Shown here: positions 1-11,056 of the stretch, piece by piece | How the letters are laid out: each line of letters begins with the position of its first letter | Numbering within the stretch: position 1 is the stretch's first letter | Assembly: GCA_018417955.1 (NCBI GenBank) | Contig: JACTVC010000001.1 | Coordinates: 186,001-250,000 of the forward strand | DNA length: 64,000 nt | Direction of reading: 5' to 3' | Origin: Laccaria trichodermophora | Lineage: Eukaryota > Basidiomycota > Agaricomycetes > Agaricales > Hydnangiaceae | Program-made: the position numbers and the translations under genes | Notes under the pieces: generated by a model | What the model was told of the DNA's origin: nothing | Seen by the model: only the letters and a program-made list of their open reading frames with translations | The model's database searches: none

Positions 1-457
1 AACTCGTCGCGCACGAAAATATGAGAAGCAGGGAATATGCCTATGAAGACCTGTTGTGGCTCCTCTATTTTCACAGGAGATTTGACGGCAAATGACGAGG
101 AAGTAGAAGACGAAGGATCTGATAGAGACCATGTGACAGGCGGGCGCCGAGTGGTGCAAACGACATAACTGGGACCGAGTTGAGGAAATGAGGATAGATA
201 GTATGACGACTGCAAACGCACCCTCTGTACCACACACCTTCAACAGAATCCTTGTTCGACGGAGTGTACTTTTCAAAGGCGTAAATTTCATCGCCCACTT
301 CAAGAGATACGACATCACGCATTACTGAGTGATCATCGGCGGAAGCTTCAGTGACGGTGGAAAGACGGTTGCGAGAAGATAGCCTTGTTTCGCGTCGAGA
401 AGGTGAGAGGGGATGGACGGCATATCCATAAACAATCAAGGGCAGCGGTTCCCACAT
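1..457 (-). CDS. DOCK-family guanine-nucleotide exchange factor, N-terminal part (runs off left edge)
   Basis: The protein starts MWEPLPLIVYGYAVHP. It continues through an SH3 fold with VSLEVGDEIYAFEKY and GVWYRG, then IGIFPASHIFVRDE at the edge. Exons are 457-222 and 168-1, with a 53-nt intron at 169-221 (gtgcgt...cccag) that restores WYRGYVV. This arrangement matches the N-terminal SH3 of fungal DOCK (dedicator of cytokinesis) proteins, which act as GEFs for Rac/Cdc42-type GTPases through a far-downstream DHR2 domain. That domain lies outside the window, so the GEF role is inferred from the SH3 end only. It is divergent from the gene starting at 591, with a short shared promoter. Confidence 0.6.
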
Positions 458-590
458 GTGTGCTGAAGATGCGGGTTGGGTATATGCGCGTTGCTGGTTA
501 TGGGTGTCGCCAAGGTATCACTGAGCGCGCTGAACGTATGTATTGTGTGCGATAGCGAGATTGAAGAAGTGACAACAAACAAATAAGAAA

Positions 591-2258
591 ATGAGTTCAC
601 TTTCTGACCAGATCGACCGCCTTTCCCAATGTGCTTGTTCTATCAAGGATACTACCCTTGGTGCTCTGAGAACCAACAATCCATTCACAGCCGCTGTTCT
701 CACTACCCAGCTCGGAGACCTCATCCGCGATGTAGACCCTTCAGAACTCGGTCTCTTCAATCTCGTTTCTTCATCCGATGCCGAAATTAAACGCGTCAGG
801 TTTACTGGTTCCACTCCCCTCCGCAAAGCTACGCGACGAGATGATAAACCACCAGAAATAGATCCAGAGGTCTATGCTCAAGCAGCGCTCAAATGCATTG
901 ACCAGTAGTGCGGAAACCGTTTTACACTTTTGTCCTAGCTCACAAGTTCACATCAGTCAATCAGTTCGTTCAATCCCCCGCGCTCGCAATCAGGTATCGG
1001 CTATATTGGATCGTCTTAGTCTCGTTCGGGAGAATATCGAAGCTCTGAATGTCATCCTCCAACAGGTTGGTTTCCTGCGTCGTTTCACATACCCAATCAT
1101 TCAGGCTTATAAAGTCTAGATACGCGTTACTGATACTCCCTCAATCAAAGCACAAATCACAGAACAAGACTATAAAGTCAAACAACTTCAAACCAGGATG
1201 AACGAACTGTCAAAAAGGGTATGTTTGTCAACTGTTCATCCTTGCACTTACGCTTCTATCCCTTCATCAATATAGAAGAAGCATGCAGCGATCCCCCGCC
1301 AACATGCCGTGCCACGCCAGACAACCAACCCGACCACCGTTGAGCTCGAAAACGATAATTCCCCATCTTCGCCTCACGAAGACCGGCATAACCATACACC
1401 TGCAGAGGCCTCGCGCATTTTGCGTTTTTCTGACGATCTTTTGATGGACGAACAGGTTGACTTCGGTGACACCAGCTCTACTTCGTTTGTAAGCGCACTA
1501 CCAGAAGAATCCTCAAGGGACGACATGCCAGCAACGGTTCCGGTCACAGGGACGCCTAGCTTGGACGAATCTTTAAGATCTAACAACGTGGAGATGGCCG
1601 TTTCCCCTAAGATGCTCACCTCACATGTGTCATCTGCTCCTTCTCCACTCAAAACACAGAACATAAATCCTTCTGATAGACCCCATAAATCAGGGAGAAT
1701 TAGAGTAAACACCGAGGTTGAACGTATTGTGGTGGGTCTTTTGAGATTTAGTCTTTCTTAGGATCTGACCTGCTGTTTAGTCGAAAATTTGGATGACAGT
1801 TGGTGATATCATAATGCCTGGTTCTTCTTTCTCGCCAGGTTCGCCACCCTCAGCAAAAGATACTATGTGAGTCATTCGCCACTAATTCACCGTATACGGA
1901 TCTCACAAAGTTTGCCAAAAATAGTGCACACCTGCAAGAGCTCTGCAACTTGCCACCTCAGTTGGATTCACCTGGTCCATCGAGTGTTTCAACATCGTCG
2001 ACTCCCCAAACTCATTCACCAAGTTTACAACAAATACTGACTGCATATTTGCTGGTCTCTCTTTTGTCGGCTCCACCTCAGTATTCTATGCCGCTGAACA
2101 AGGTGAAGGACAGCCTTGCCGCCAAGGCCAAATCTGGCGGTATCTCTGTTGGTATGCTGGGGCAGGGCACATCGCGGGTTTTATATGGATGTGTTGCGAA
2201 GCGACTCGTTAAAGTTGAGCGAGGGGGTGGTGAGCAAACGGTCAAGTTTGACATTTAG
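591..2258 (+). CDS. DASH complex subunit Spc34-like protein
   Basis: Proposed exons are 591-904, 957-1065, 1120-1218, 1276-1731 and 1839-2258 (465 aa). The N-terminus (MSSLSDQIDRLSQ, then FTAAVLTTQLGDLIRDVDP and SELGLFNLV) follows the pattern of Spc34, a subunit of the microtubule-ring DASH/Dam1 complex at kinetochores. A coiled-coil stretch follows (SAILDRLSLVRENIEALN), then a Ser/Pro-rich linker, then a small C-terminal domain ending GGGEQTVKFDI. The family call rests on the N-terminal pattern alone and is moderate. The intron at 1732-1838 is long for this genome; an 18-nt microexon (1781-1798) inside it would also keep the frame. Confidence 0.5.
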
Positions 2259-2393
2259 TTGTAAGAGTAGTACTTGTCACATCATGTGATCTAAACGCGA
2301 CGTGACTGTTGATAAAACGCCACTAAGTTACTCTCTGTTCACTCGGCTATATTCCCAACTATCTCTTGACTTGCACATATCTTCTTTTCTTGG

Positions 2394-4224
2394 ATGGCCT
2401 CCCTCTCTAGGAAACCTCTTGCTCCCCGCTCCCTACCACAGAAACGCCCCCGTTCACCAGACCACCATGACCCACTTCCCACCACCAAGCGTGTCCGACC
2501 AGCTCCTCGCCCAACCCACGATCCAGCAAAGGACCGCAAAAATCCAGATAAGGAGAAAGTAAAAGCACAACTCAAAGCAGAGTTCAAAGACAAGTATTGC
2601 CGTGCTTTTCCATCTTGGATTTTCTATTTCGACTCGGAGAACACTCAGGCTCACCCCTTCGAAGCTAGGATACATCAACTGGGAGCCGTAAGTGATCTAC
2701 TCACTCTCACTTCCTCCACGCCTTGAAATATCTACAGACAATCGAAGACTTCTTCTCGAAGCAGGTCACTCATGTCATTACCGATCGACCTATCCCTTCT
2801 TCCGTTGAGAAAGAAAAGGAGAATTTGTCAAAGCCTTCCAAAACCTTTTTGAAGAGCCCCATAAGACTCAAGGGAAGGTGTGTTAAGTTGCTGTTGCTCT
2901 TTCTGTCCAAACCGCCTCACAATTTTCAAAGAGTGGCAGAAGAAACGAAATCAGCTCCGGGTTTCGATTTAGTCGCCAAGGCCATCTCCTTCGGTCTCAA
3001 AGTATGGAGCCCAACAAAACTTGAAAGTGTGTTGGCCAGATGTATAGATCAACCACCGGTCAACAAGTCTATCCTTCCCTGCCAGCAAACTGCCGCTCCC
3101 CGCCCCCAACGCGCCTTGACTCGCCTACTTCAAAGTGAAAAGATTCACGGGAGTACAGAGCGTGACCCGACTCAGAAGAGGCACGATTATCGTTATTTCT
3201 CCCGAGCAACTCATTTCGTTCTCGTCGAGGACTTGCGTCAAGAACTTGCTACCCTCATCGCTCATGAATATCCTCCACCCAAACGAGATGCAGGCCTCAA
3301 GACACCCTGGCCAACTTTGCATTGTCACCCGCATTCTCGCGGTCCCTTTATTGTCTTTGATGAAAAAGAGAAAAAGCGCTGGGAAAAGATGCAACAAATT
3401 GGCAAAGGCGTAAAGATTGGTCACACCGATCGCGGAAAGCGAAATGATTGCGACGCACGAATTGAGACGATGAAGAACGCGGTTCAGGCGAAGGATGGTG
3501 TGAAGCCTGGTGCCGACTTGAGACGTTCCGTTTCTTTGAACAATCTTCGTCGTCAAATGTCACACAAGGACCCTGTTGTTGAAGATGTCGGTGGGTTTGG
3601 CGATAACGTAGACCACGTCAACGCTTCAGGTTTCCTCGCTTCGGGTTATATGGCAGCCTCAGGAAATAGCGTTGGTTTAACTTCAACGACGGGAACCACG
3701 TCCACGTCTGGATATTTTTTGAGAAACGGACCTTTGCCCTCTGCCCTCGTTGGTCAGATAAAGAAAGAGGTTGTTACGTCCCGAAAGTTTCCATCTGCGA
3801 ACAAACTTCAGCCTGCCAGCCTCATGGGACCACCTAAAACTGTTCCCGATAGACAACCAGTGTTGAAGAAGAGTAAGAGTACCAACACGCTAAAGTTACC
3901 GAAACGGGAGGAGGGCAGCAAGCCTGGTTATTGTGAGAGTTGTCGGCAAAAATTCGATGATTTTAAAGCGGTACGTTACAAACGAGATACTGATCATGGT
4001 CTGACTTGCATGATTTTTCCCAGCATGTTAGTGGACGGAAGCATCGCACATTTGCGATGGAAGCTGCCAACTTTGCCCAACTAGACTGTGTCCTTGCTCG
4101 CGTTCAACGACGTACTCGTCGCGAGGTCGAGGAGGAACAGCGGAAAAGAGTACTGACACGGCGGAGTCGGTGTGCTGAAGGACATCGTCATATCATTGGT
4201 ATAAATTGGCATCTTTCCAAGTAG
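2394..4224 (+). CDS. DBF4: Dbf4/Dfp1-type regulatory subunit of the DDK (Cdc7) kinase
   Basis: Exons are 2394-2687, 2738-2877, 2932-3970 and 4024-4224 (557 aa). Three Dbf4 signatures appear in order: motif N, a BRCT-like stretch (WIFYFDSENTQAHPFEARI ... TIEDFFSKQVTHVITDRP); motif M (HDYRYFSRATHFVLVEDL ... RGPFIVFDEKEKKRW); and motif C, the DBF-type zinc finger (PGYCESCRQKFDDFKAHVSGRKHRTFA, joined across the last intron). Dbf4 binds and activates Cdc7 to fire replication origins by phosphorylating MCM. A basic, Pro-rich N-terminus (KRPRSPDHHDP) could carry nuclear import signals. All three introns are 50-54 nt. Family assignment is firm. Confidence 0.9.
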
Positions 4225-4405
4225 TGAATGAGACTAATTGTAGTCTGTAACCAACGTCAGGTTTCCTTGGTTAAAGGATAGGTTTTTTTTGGAGGGTATG
4301 CAAATTGGTACAGCATGAGGCTACCTAAGCATGCGCACAACCCCAGGAGTTAGCCATATGAGAGGCGACTACATCTACAGTATAAATCCGTTCCACCGCT
4401 TCACA

Positions 4406-5396
4406 TCAATTTACCTTGAGTGATTTTGATTTACCAGGCGCGTTGTTCAAAACTTTGCGTCTTTGTGCAATCATGTATGTGTACATGATATACAAACCTA
4501 CGATCAGATGTTGAGAAGACCAACGACTGACAGAAGTAGTTAATTCTTACCTGGCCACCAGATAGCAAACAGTCCAGCTCGAATATAGTCCGTTGGTTTC
4601 CACATTCCTTGTAACCACGATTGCCAACCCGGCAGAGGGGATGACGCGGGAAGTGTGGCGTAAATGAGAAAAGCTTCCGAGGAGGCACCGACAGGATACA
4701 GAATGTAGAACGTGGTGTAGCGAAGATAGAGGAGAGGCGAGGGATTGTAGCCAGCCAAATTGGCAGCGTAAAAGCAGTAACGGATGACCTCCGTCATTGA
4801 CCAGGCAAGAATCATGGAGGCATAAAGGGGGTTGGAATGAACCTAGCAATGGCTTATCAAGTGGCTAGTCATAAGACAGTTGTACCCAACTCACAAGTGG
4901 GAATTGCTCAGTGATACCCCAGACGAGGAAAAGTCGACTTGAAACCTGCATGATAGTGGTTTGTAGAGGGCTTCGAACAAGGCCAAAGAAGACATGCAAC
5001 ACTTCCAGAACAGCGAAGCTTTGCACAAAGGCAGTCTGGGTGCCAACACGGGCAAAGGTGGTGGTAGAACGTCGGTATATGGGTTGCAAAGAAAGAGGCA
5101 GACACGTTTCCAGTGAGGTTGAAACGATGCCTGATGATCTGAGGAAAGGAATTGTCGAAAGGAAACGTGAAATGGTCGATGAAGCGGTGGTCGCATTTGC
5201 AGGAATGGCGTCAGAACCACCACCGAGATTGAAGATGTGAACAACGGTGGCAATCAGGACATATGCCCAGCCAAGTGCCGACAGGACATTGTACGCAATT
5301 AAATAGTACTTGGTATAAATTGGGGGCGCTGTAGGGTAATGAGCTCGGACCAACGACGAGATATCTGAACTTACTATCTCGTTTGCTTCTTGTCAT
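4406..5396 (-). CDS. PHS1: Very-long-chain 3-hydroxyacyl-CoA dehydratase (PHS1/HACD family)
   Basis: Exons are 5396-5375, 5328-4895, 4842-4551 and 4497-4406 (279 aa). A 22-nt first exon encodes MTRSKRD and joins to TPPIYTKYYLIAYNVLSALGW. The protein is multi-pass: several hydrophobic segments, then the family signature ILAWSMTEVIRYCFYA and SPLLYLRYTTFYILYPVG. The last exon reads GLYIMYTHMIAQRRK and ends KSKSLKVN, a Lys-rich tail compatible with ER retrieval. The enzyme performs the third step of fatty-acid elongation in the ER membrane, dehydrating 3-hydroxyacyl-CoA. It lies tail to tail with the Dbf4 gene. Confidence 0.9.
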
Positions 5397-5836
5397 CGGA
5401 AATTGAGTGGTTGTGACAATGCTTTTGTGTAACAAGCTTCCTTAAAAGTTGACAAACATCATAACATTTGATTTACAGCAAACATGCAGCAATTTCGTAA
5501 AGGGTCGTATCTAAGAACAGCGTGTGCGTATAGAAGTATACACAGAGAAGAAAGCACCCAATCCCGCAATAAGTAGTATATATCACAATGCGGCGGTCGT
5601 ACAAGCCTGGCAAAGTCGAAAGAGTGTGGGTATAGTTGTATATAGACGAAAAGATGACCAAAGAAAAGAGACGATTTGTTCCGGGGTACGAGCCCAAGGA
5701 GGTATAAACTCGCGGGGTATTCATATCCGCATGAACCTCTTTGAGAAGACGTGGCCTCGGGAGTAACCATCCGTCAGCGCATGCAGGGCGGTGCCGCAAG
5801 GTAACGCGTGTTGTGTGGAAAGAGACTTCGCAGGCT
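5397..5836. other. Intergenic 440 bp between PHS1 start and phosphatase end
   Basis: No gene is supported here. Open frames on both strands lack family motifs or codon structure. The stretch should hold the PHS1 promoter and the 3' UTR of the phosphatase gene, both on the minus strand. Confidence 0.5.
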
Positions 5837-7509
5837 TCATCGTGCGCCATCCAGAATTCCTCGGATGTCAGAAACTGAAGTCAAATCGGCGAGGAATGGA
5901 ATGAGGTCTGTTAATTCGGCATCGTGCGGATCGTTGAACCACGACGACACCGGGACAGCGTTATTGGGGTGGAAGATGTAGGACGCTGGAGAGTTGTCCA
6001 GAATTATGGTATCAGCGATGGGTCTTCCGAGTTGTGATAGATCCTGTGTAGATCATCCTCAGAAAAACGACAGTAAAGAAAGAAAGGTTCTATTGCACCT
6101 TGACATAATTGCCTTTATGGCTAAAACAGCTTTCTCTAAAGAGTCGATGAGCAACGACATGATGAATATCAAGCTTATCGAGCACAGGATCGGCATACTA
6201 GTTCATTGGTTAAATTAGTTGAAAGAAAGAGTCGGTGAAACAACTTTACTTTGCTCAAGCTGGCCGTGAAAACAACGACCTCATAAATTTCGCCCATTTT
6301 TTTCAAAAAGTTGTCGACGCCTGGTCGCTTCAAAACATGAAAATGATGCCAATGATACTCGATTTCAACCGGGACAATGAAATCAGCTTGCTGTATTGCC
6401 TATAAAAGAGAGAATAAGAAAATTAGTTGAGCAAAGTTGAGGAGGGATGACCTTGAAGCTGCTGTGAACCAGAGTTTCATCTAAATCAAGAACCAAGCAT
6501 TTTCTCCCCACATGCTCAGGCGAGATGGGAGGCAAGAGAGGCCTAGGAAGGCCGTCCTACAGAACAAAAATAAATTCAAGGTTGTCAAAAAGCGAAGGGA
6601 CAAAAACCGGACAGGACCAATAGGGATGCCAGAGCCTCCCGCTTTTATAAGATTTTCCTCCTCATCTTGTTCGTCACGCATGAAATGATGGTCATCGTCA
6701 TCGGTGAAGCTGGTACGGTCCGAATCTTCTGACGTGTCGTGGGTATTACTCCGAGCGATTTCATCACCAGTGGAACCTGGAGGTTGAACTGCGCCGGAGG
6801 TCATGCCATCCGTCTCGTCCTCCGGCAACAGGTGGGAACTTGGAGGGGGTTGAACAAGAACCTCGGAATCAGTGGGTGATGGAGGAGAAAGAGATGATGT
6901 GGGTGTGGCTATAAAGCCGGCGGCTATGGGTGGAGATTCTTCTTGATCTTCGAAGGCGGGATTTTGAGTGAGAGAATCCGAGGGTTTGAGAAGGGTAACA
7001 TCCTTAAGCGGGAAAGAGGGGTCTGTATCTGAGAGGTGAGAGAGTTGAAGATCTTGGTTTAACTGGGATTGGTCTGGATTAACGCATGGAACGACTTTGT
7101 TGACAACACGAGATAGGAAAGAAGGACGAGAACGTGAAGGACCTGGCAGAGGTTTTATGATGGATGAGGAGGAGAGAGCAGCGGCTGAGGCTGAGGATTT
7201 GTTTGCTTTTCTGCGGTAAAAGGGTATACGCCTGCTATTTGGGGTAATGGTAGTATTGAGAGAACCCTGTTCCCTATCTGTATCATCCGAGACTGGATCC
7301 GCTGAAAGAGAATCGAGAGAAAGAGAAAGTGGGGCCTGCCCGTTGTTCAGAGAAGGATTTGAGATAGTTTCTGCATGGATATAAACATAAATGAAAGATG
7401 GGATTATGAGGAACATACGGGTATTGTTTACATGAGAATCTGTGGTATTCTTTGTAGATTTTGAAGAAGCGTTGGAAAAGAGACGCTGGCGCAGAGAGAC
7501 TGCCGCCAT
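5837..7509 (-). CDS. NIF/FCP1-like (Psr-type) protein phosphatase, copy A
   Basis: Exons are 7509-7419, 7370-6613, 6556-6452, 6399-6250, 6197-6099 and 6043-5837 (469 aa). The C-terminal third is a HAD-type CTD phosphatase domain: [19 protein letters not shown] (catalytic DxDxT), [53 protein letters not shown] and [14 protein letters not shown]. It ends [19 protein letters not shown]. The N-terminal half is Ser/Pro-rich and carries [19 protein letters not shown] plus an acidic block. Psr1/Psr2 of yeast are plasma-membrane phosphatases for stress signalling, and these are the closest relatives by motif. The donor after IPIGP is weak (gtccgg). A paralog with the same layout lies at 13796-15191. 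Confidence 0.88.
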
Positions 7510-7613
7510 GACAGGAGGATGGAACAGTGTGTTACGGCGTGACTAACTCTAGTTTGTTACATTGTGTTACAGCGTTACTTTCAGCTATTACTCAGCCTCT
7601 GACTAATACTGCA

Positions 7614-8442
7614 ATGATATCCTTCCAAGCCAATGTCGGCCAGCCGCTCAACCAGCCGCCTGCTCAGCAGCCAGGACAGCCAGGACAACAGCAGCAGCAG
7701 CAACAACAGCAGCAGCAACAGCAACAGCAGCAGCAGCAGCAATCACAAGTACAACAACAATCACAGCAGCAGCAACACCCCGCGATGCGTCTCAGAGACG
7801 ACCCTCCTCCCATTACCCGCACTTCCAGAAAGCGCAAGTCTCCTGCTACAGATCCTCAGCAGCCACAGACCATACAGCATGTCCTTCCTCCTCCTCATGC
7901 TCTCATGCATCCATTGTCCGCCCCACTTCCCGCGGGTTATCCCTATGGCCCACCTGCCGATTACACACCAGGCGGCATGCCTCCCAATCCTCCCCATCAG
8001 CATTCTCAATCACCTCCTCCCGGTTCCGCAAGTGGCCGCGCTCTGAGTTCCAGCAAGCGTGCAGAACAGAATAGAAAGGCTCAGCGGGCTTTTAGGGAGC
8101 GCAGAGATCAGTTCGTCTTTTCCTCTACTCTTTATCTCACCTTGTTCCTTATCTTGAATCAGACACGTTAAAGCCCTAGAGTCTCGCTCTCAGCTCTTGG
8201 ATGCCGCCCTTGCTTCCGCTGATGAGGCAAATCGCCGTTGGGAGGAGTGTCGTGCCCTTGTAGACCAGCTCCGCGTTGAAAATGCCGCTCTTCGTGCCGC
8301 CCTCAGCCAAGCACAACTCTTGCCCCAAAACCCTGGCAACTCCGTCCCTCGCAATGGTGCGCATCAGGAAGAGGGGAAGAATTTTGATTCTTCCGATGAG
8401 TTGAAGACTAATTCAGTAGACACCGTGCCAGAATCAAAATAG
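7614..8442 (+). CDS. bZIP transcription factor (Yap/Pap1-type basic region) with poly-Q tract
   Basis: Exons are 7614-8110 and 8163-8442 (258 aa). The first in-frame ATG gives MISFQANVGQPLNQPP; upstream GTG codons were not used. A Gln-rich tract covers roughly bases 7677-7770. The basic region SKRAEQNRKAQRAFRERRDQ has the NxxAQxxFR core of fungal AP-1-like factors. It is completed across the 52-nt intron into HVKALESRSQLLD and a leucine-zipper-like coiled coil (LVDQLRVENAALRAALSQAQ). Neither the first exon nor the C-terminus (ends DTVPESK) shows the Cys-rich domains of Yap1, so redox control like Yap1 is not supported. Confidence 0.85.
7677..7770 (+). repeat. CAG/CAA trinucleotide tract encoding poly-glutamine
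   Basis: Mixed CAG and CAA codons with few interruptions lie inside the bZIP coding region. Mixed codons make slippage less likely than a pure tract would, but length variation between strains is plausible. Confidence 0.9.
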
Positions 8443-8628
8443 GCCTCTTTAGGAGTGGTAGATTGGTTTCTTGTTAATGCCTTGTACAAATCGCCAGAGT
8501 TTTTGCATTGTCGGAAGACATCGGACAGGTGGATGTTGTGGTAGATGGACAGGAACGCTGCTGTCTTTTATGTAACCGTCTTTGTCAACATCTTTGTCAT
8601 CCATGGCGGCCTCGACGACCTGCTATCA

Positions 8629-10705
8629 ATGTCCTCCTCGCTCAACCCATGGATAGCTCAATACCTTCTTGATGTAGCGGAAGTACACGGCGGAAATCTG
8701 ACTGCCATTCCTTCCCATCCAGGTGGGAGAAAAGCTCAGATAATAAAGGTGACATCCGCCGGTCGCGCTATCAAGTATCCCTCATCTTTCAACAGTTTTT
8801 GACATACGGTACAGAGACTGCAATCTGGGCAGAACTATCTGACGTGTCTCACAAAATTCCTGTCAAGTTTACAATAGATGCCGTCAGTGAATGCGAGCGG
8901 TATGTCTGTTAGCACTTTGTCAGTGAGCAAGCTCTCTGAAGCCACCGCGATCAAGGCAACGTCGTCGACGCTTCACAGAAATCAGCCCCATGATTGTCAC
9001 CGTTAAGAACTTTAAGCCGATTTTTACCAGAGTTCCTAAAGGGAATAACTTGGGGATGAGTTTGAATTCATCTCTAGTCCTGGAATGTCGTCAAGTTTCC
9101 GTCCTTGGAGCCTGCGGAGAGGCTTGCTTTGGGAATCCCAAGGAAATTGAAACCAATTCTGATCTCCAATTGTGGTCCAGTGAGCTGAGGAAGGATGGCG
9201 GCGGCGCGTAGGTTACAACATTATACTTCCGTGTGTGTTCAACTCATTCTTTTCCACTAGAAACATCCTACGAGATAGGAAACGAAAACTAGAACAGGTT
9301 GCATCTGAAAGCAAAGTGGATGCAGACCCACAAAACCTCCAAAAGCAACCCCCTGTCTCCCAATCGAATCCGATTCAACAAACGCGAAAACCCGTTCTAG
9401 TAGAAAGTGAAAAGCAACTGCACCGTGTAAGTGCACTTATTTTTGGAGAGAAGTTCTACGCTCAATTGACGCATGTCCAAAAGTTGAGAGGCCCACCAAA
9501 GGAAATCAGGCTTATACTCAACGATCTCCCTAGTAAGCTCAGCTGTCATTGATTGCGCGTAAACCTCATGATGGCTAGTTTATGGTGACCTCCCCAGCGC
9601 GCCTGTAATCTCGACTTCATCGCCTGTGAAAACACCGCGGAAAAAAACACCCCGCAAGTACATTTTCTTCATGTTGTTATCATCTCTTACCATTTCACTG
9701 GTAGATGAACCTCCCTTGTTGCTTGGCGGGACGTCAAAGAATGGAACTATCAAGGGAACCCGATCGCGATCTGCTACTCCCATAAGTAGCTGGAGTCCAA
9801 CTCCGAATCCTATGAACAGTTCACCGGCTCGTCACGATGAAGATGACCCTTTGGAGTCAAAGACATCGGCAACAAGCGGTTTGATTGACGTCCCATCTAG
9901 CATCCCTGCGCCCACCCCAGCTCAGCGAGCAAGACCATCGCCCGCCCCGCAGTCTTCTCCAGTACCCTTTTCGTCACTTCCTGTTGATGAAAGTTTACTG
10001 TCGGCGAGGAACGCAAATACCCGTGCGTCTCCTTTTTTGCAACGCGAAGTGCAGCGTAGGGTACCGCTGCCATTGCCCAAGTCTGCCATTCATGGAGATG
10101 GACCGCCCCTTGTCCTGGTCCCCAACTCTGATACTTCAGTGACAGCCTCACAGTCCATACCACTTTCGCAATCGCAATCGCAATCTCAACCTCAAAAAGG
10201 ATCAAAATACTACCTAGCTGATGAGGAAGAACCTGAGGATCAGCGAACTAATGATTTGGCACCAGAGTTGTCCAGTCAGGACGAAGTGTATGACGGTGAC
10301 CAATCATCTCCAGAGCGATTGCATGCAAACGACAAACTCAGACTTCATAAAAAAGTCGCATTCAAGCGAACTCATTCCAAAAAAAGTTTGCCGAAACCGG
10401 AAATGAACGAAGAGAAGCAGACAACGCGTGTCGTTAAAGTGATGGACGAAGATGATGCGCAAACGGACTTGCAGCTTTTTGGCTCAAAGGGTCGTGTGGA
10501 TCGAGCACGTTGTGATCCCGTACAACATGATGCAAAGGTGTGGGAGGGGCCAAGCTTTCTGCAGACCAACAAAAATTCAGGAGTGAATAACGTTGGCTTG
10601 TTGCTTGGGGGAATAAATAACAAAGGAATGCTGGGTAAGTATCCATGGCCGACACGGACCGAATACGAGGATATTATTTTGCGCGCAAAGGGGCAGTTAT
10701 TATAG
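8629..10705 (+). CDS. TPP1/Tpz1-like shelterin subunit (OB-fold telomere protein)
   Basis: Exons are 8629-8748, 8796-8899, 8956-9207, 9261-9532 and 9579-10705 (624 aa). The N-terminus reads MSSSLNPWIAQYLLD, then TETAIWAELSDVSHKIPVKF, MIVTVKNFKPIF, GACGEACFGNPKEIETNSDL and LRKDGGGAN. This series fits the OB fold of TPP1/ACD and fission-yeast Tpz1, which bridge telomere-binding Pot1 to the rest of shelterin and recruit telomerase. The remainder is low-complexity and Ser/Pro-rich. The intron at 8900-8955 uses an ordinary-looking but weak acceptor (atcaag). A strong donor (gtaagt, 10636) near the end could give a different C-terminus ending near 10845. Confidence 0.62.
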
Positions 10706-11056
10706 ATGATTACATAATAATTGACAATAAAGTTGAATTGTTTTCAACAATCAAACTCTGTGAAGACTCTCGCCAAATTCTCGCAGACTCTTGTCCTCGC
10801 TTGCTCACTGTTCTCCTCATCCTCTGCAACTTCCTTAGTCGTTGATTTCGTTGACAGATGCTCTCTCGGATCTGTTGAAAAAATCAGTTTTACCCCGTCA
10901 TCGCCCTCGTTCGCTCTCTCTTTTTTTTTCTTCTACGTTTCTTTTCTTGGGACGCTTTATCGTCGTCCCGTTTCAACACTGTCGGCCCAACCCCGCAGCC
11001 CTTTTCCTACCTCCATCCTTGCAAACCCGTCCTTGAGGGATTTTATTTTCCTTGCC
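10706..11056 (+). promoter_or_regulatory. 351-bp upstream region with a pyrimidine-rich stretch
   Basis: No gene is seen. A long CT-rich run at about 10915-10940 sits just upstream of the ATG at 11057, typical of fungal promoters with strong or housekeeping expression. A role as promoter or 5' UTR is inferred. Confidence 0.4.

Noticed and set aside
9626..9720. Intron at gtacat...tggtag in the TPP1-like gene
   Set aside because: Joining it creates an in-frame TGA, while the unspliced frame is open.
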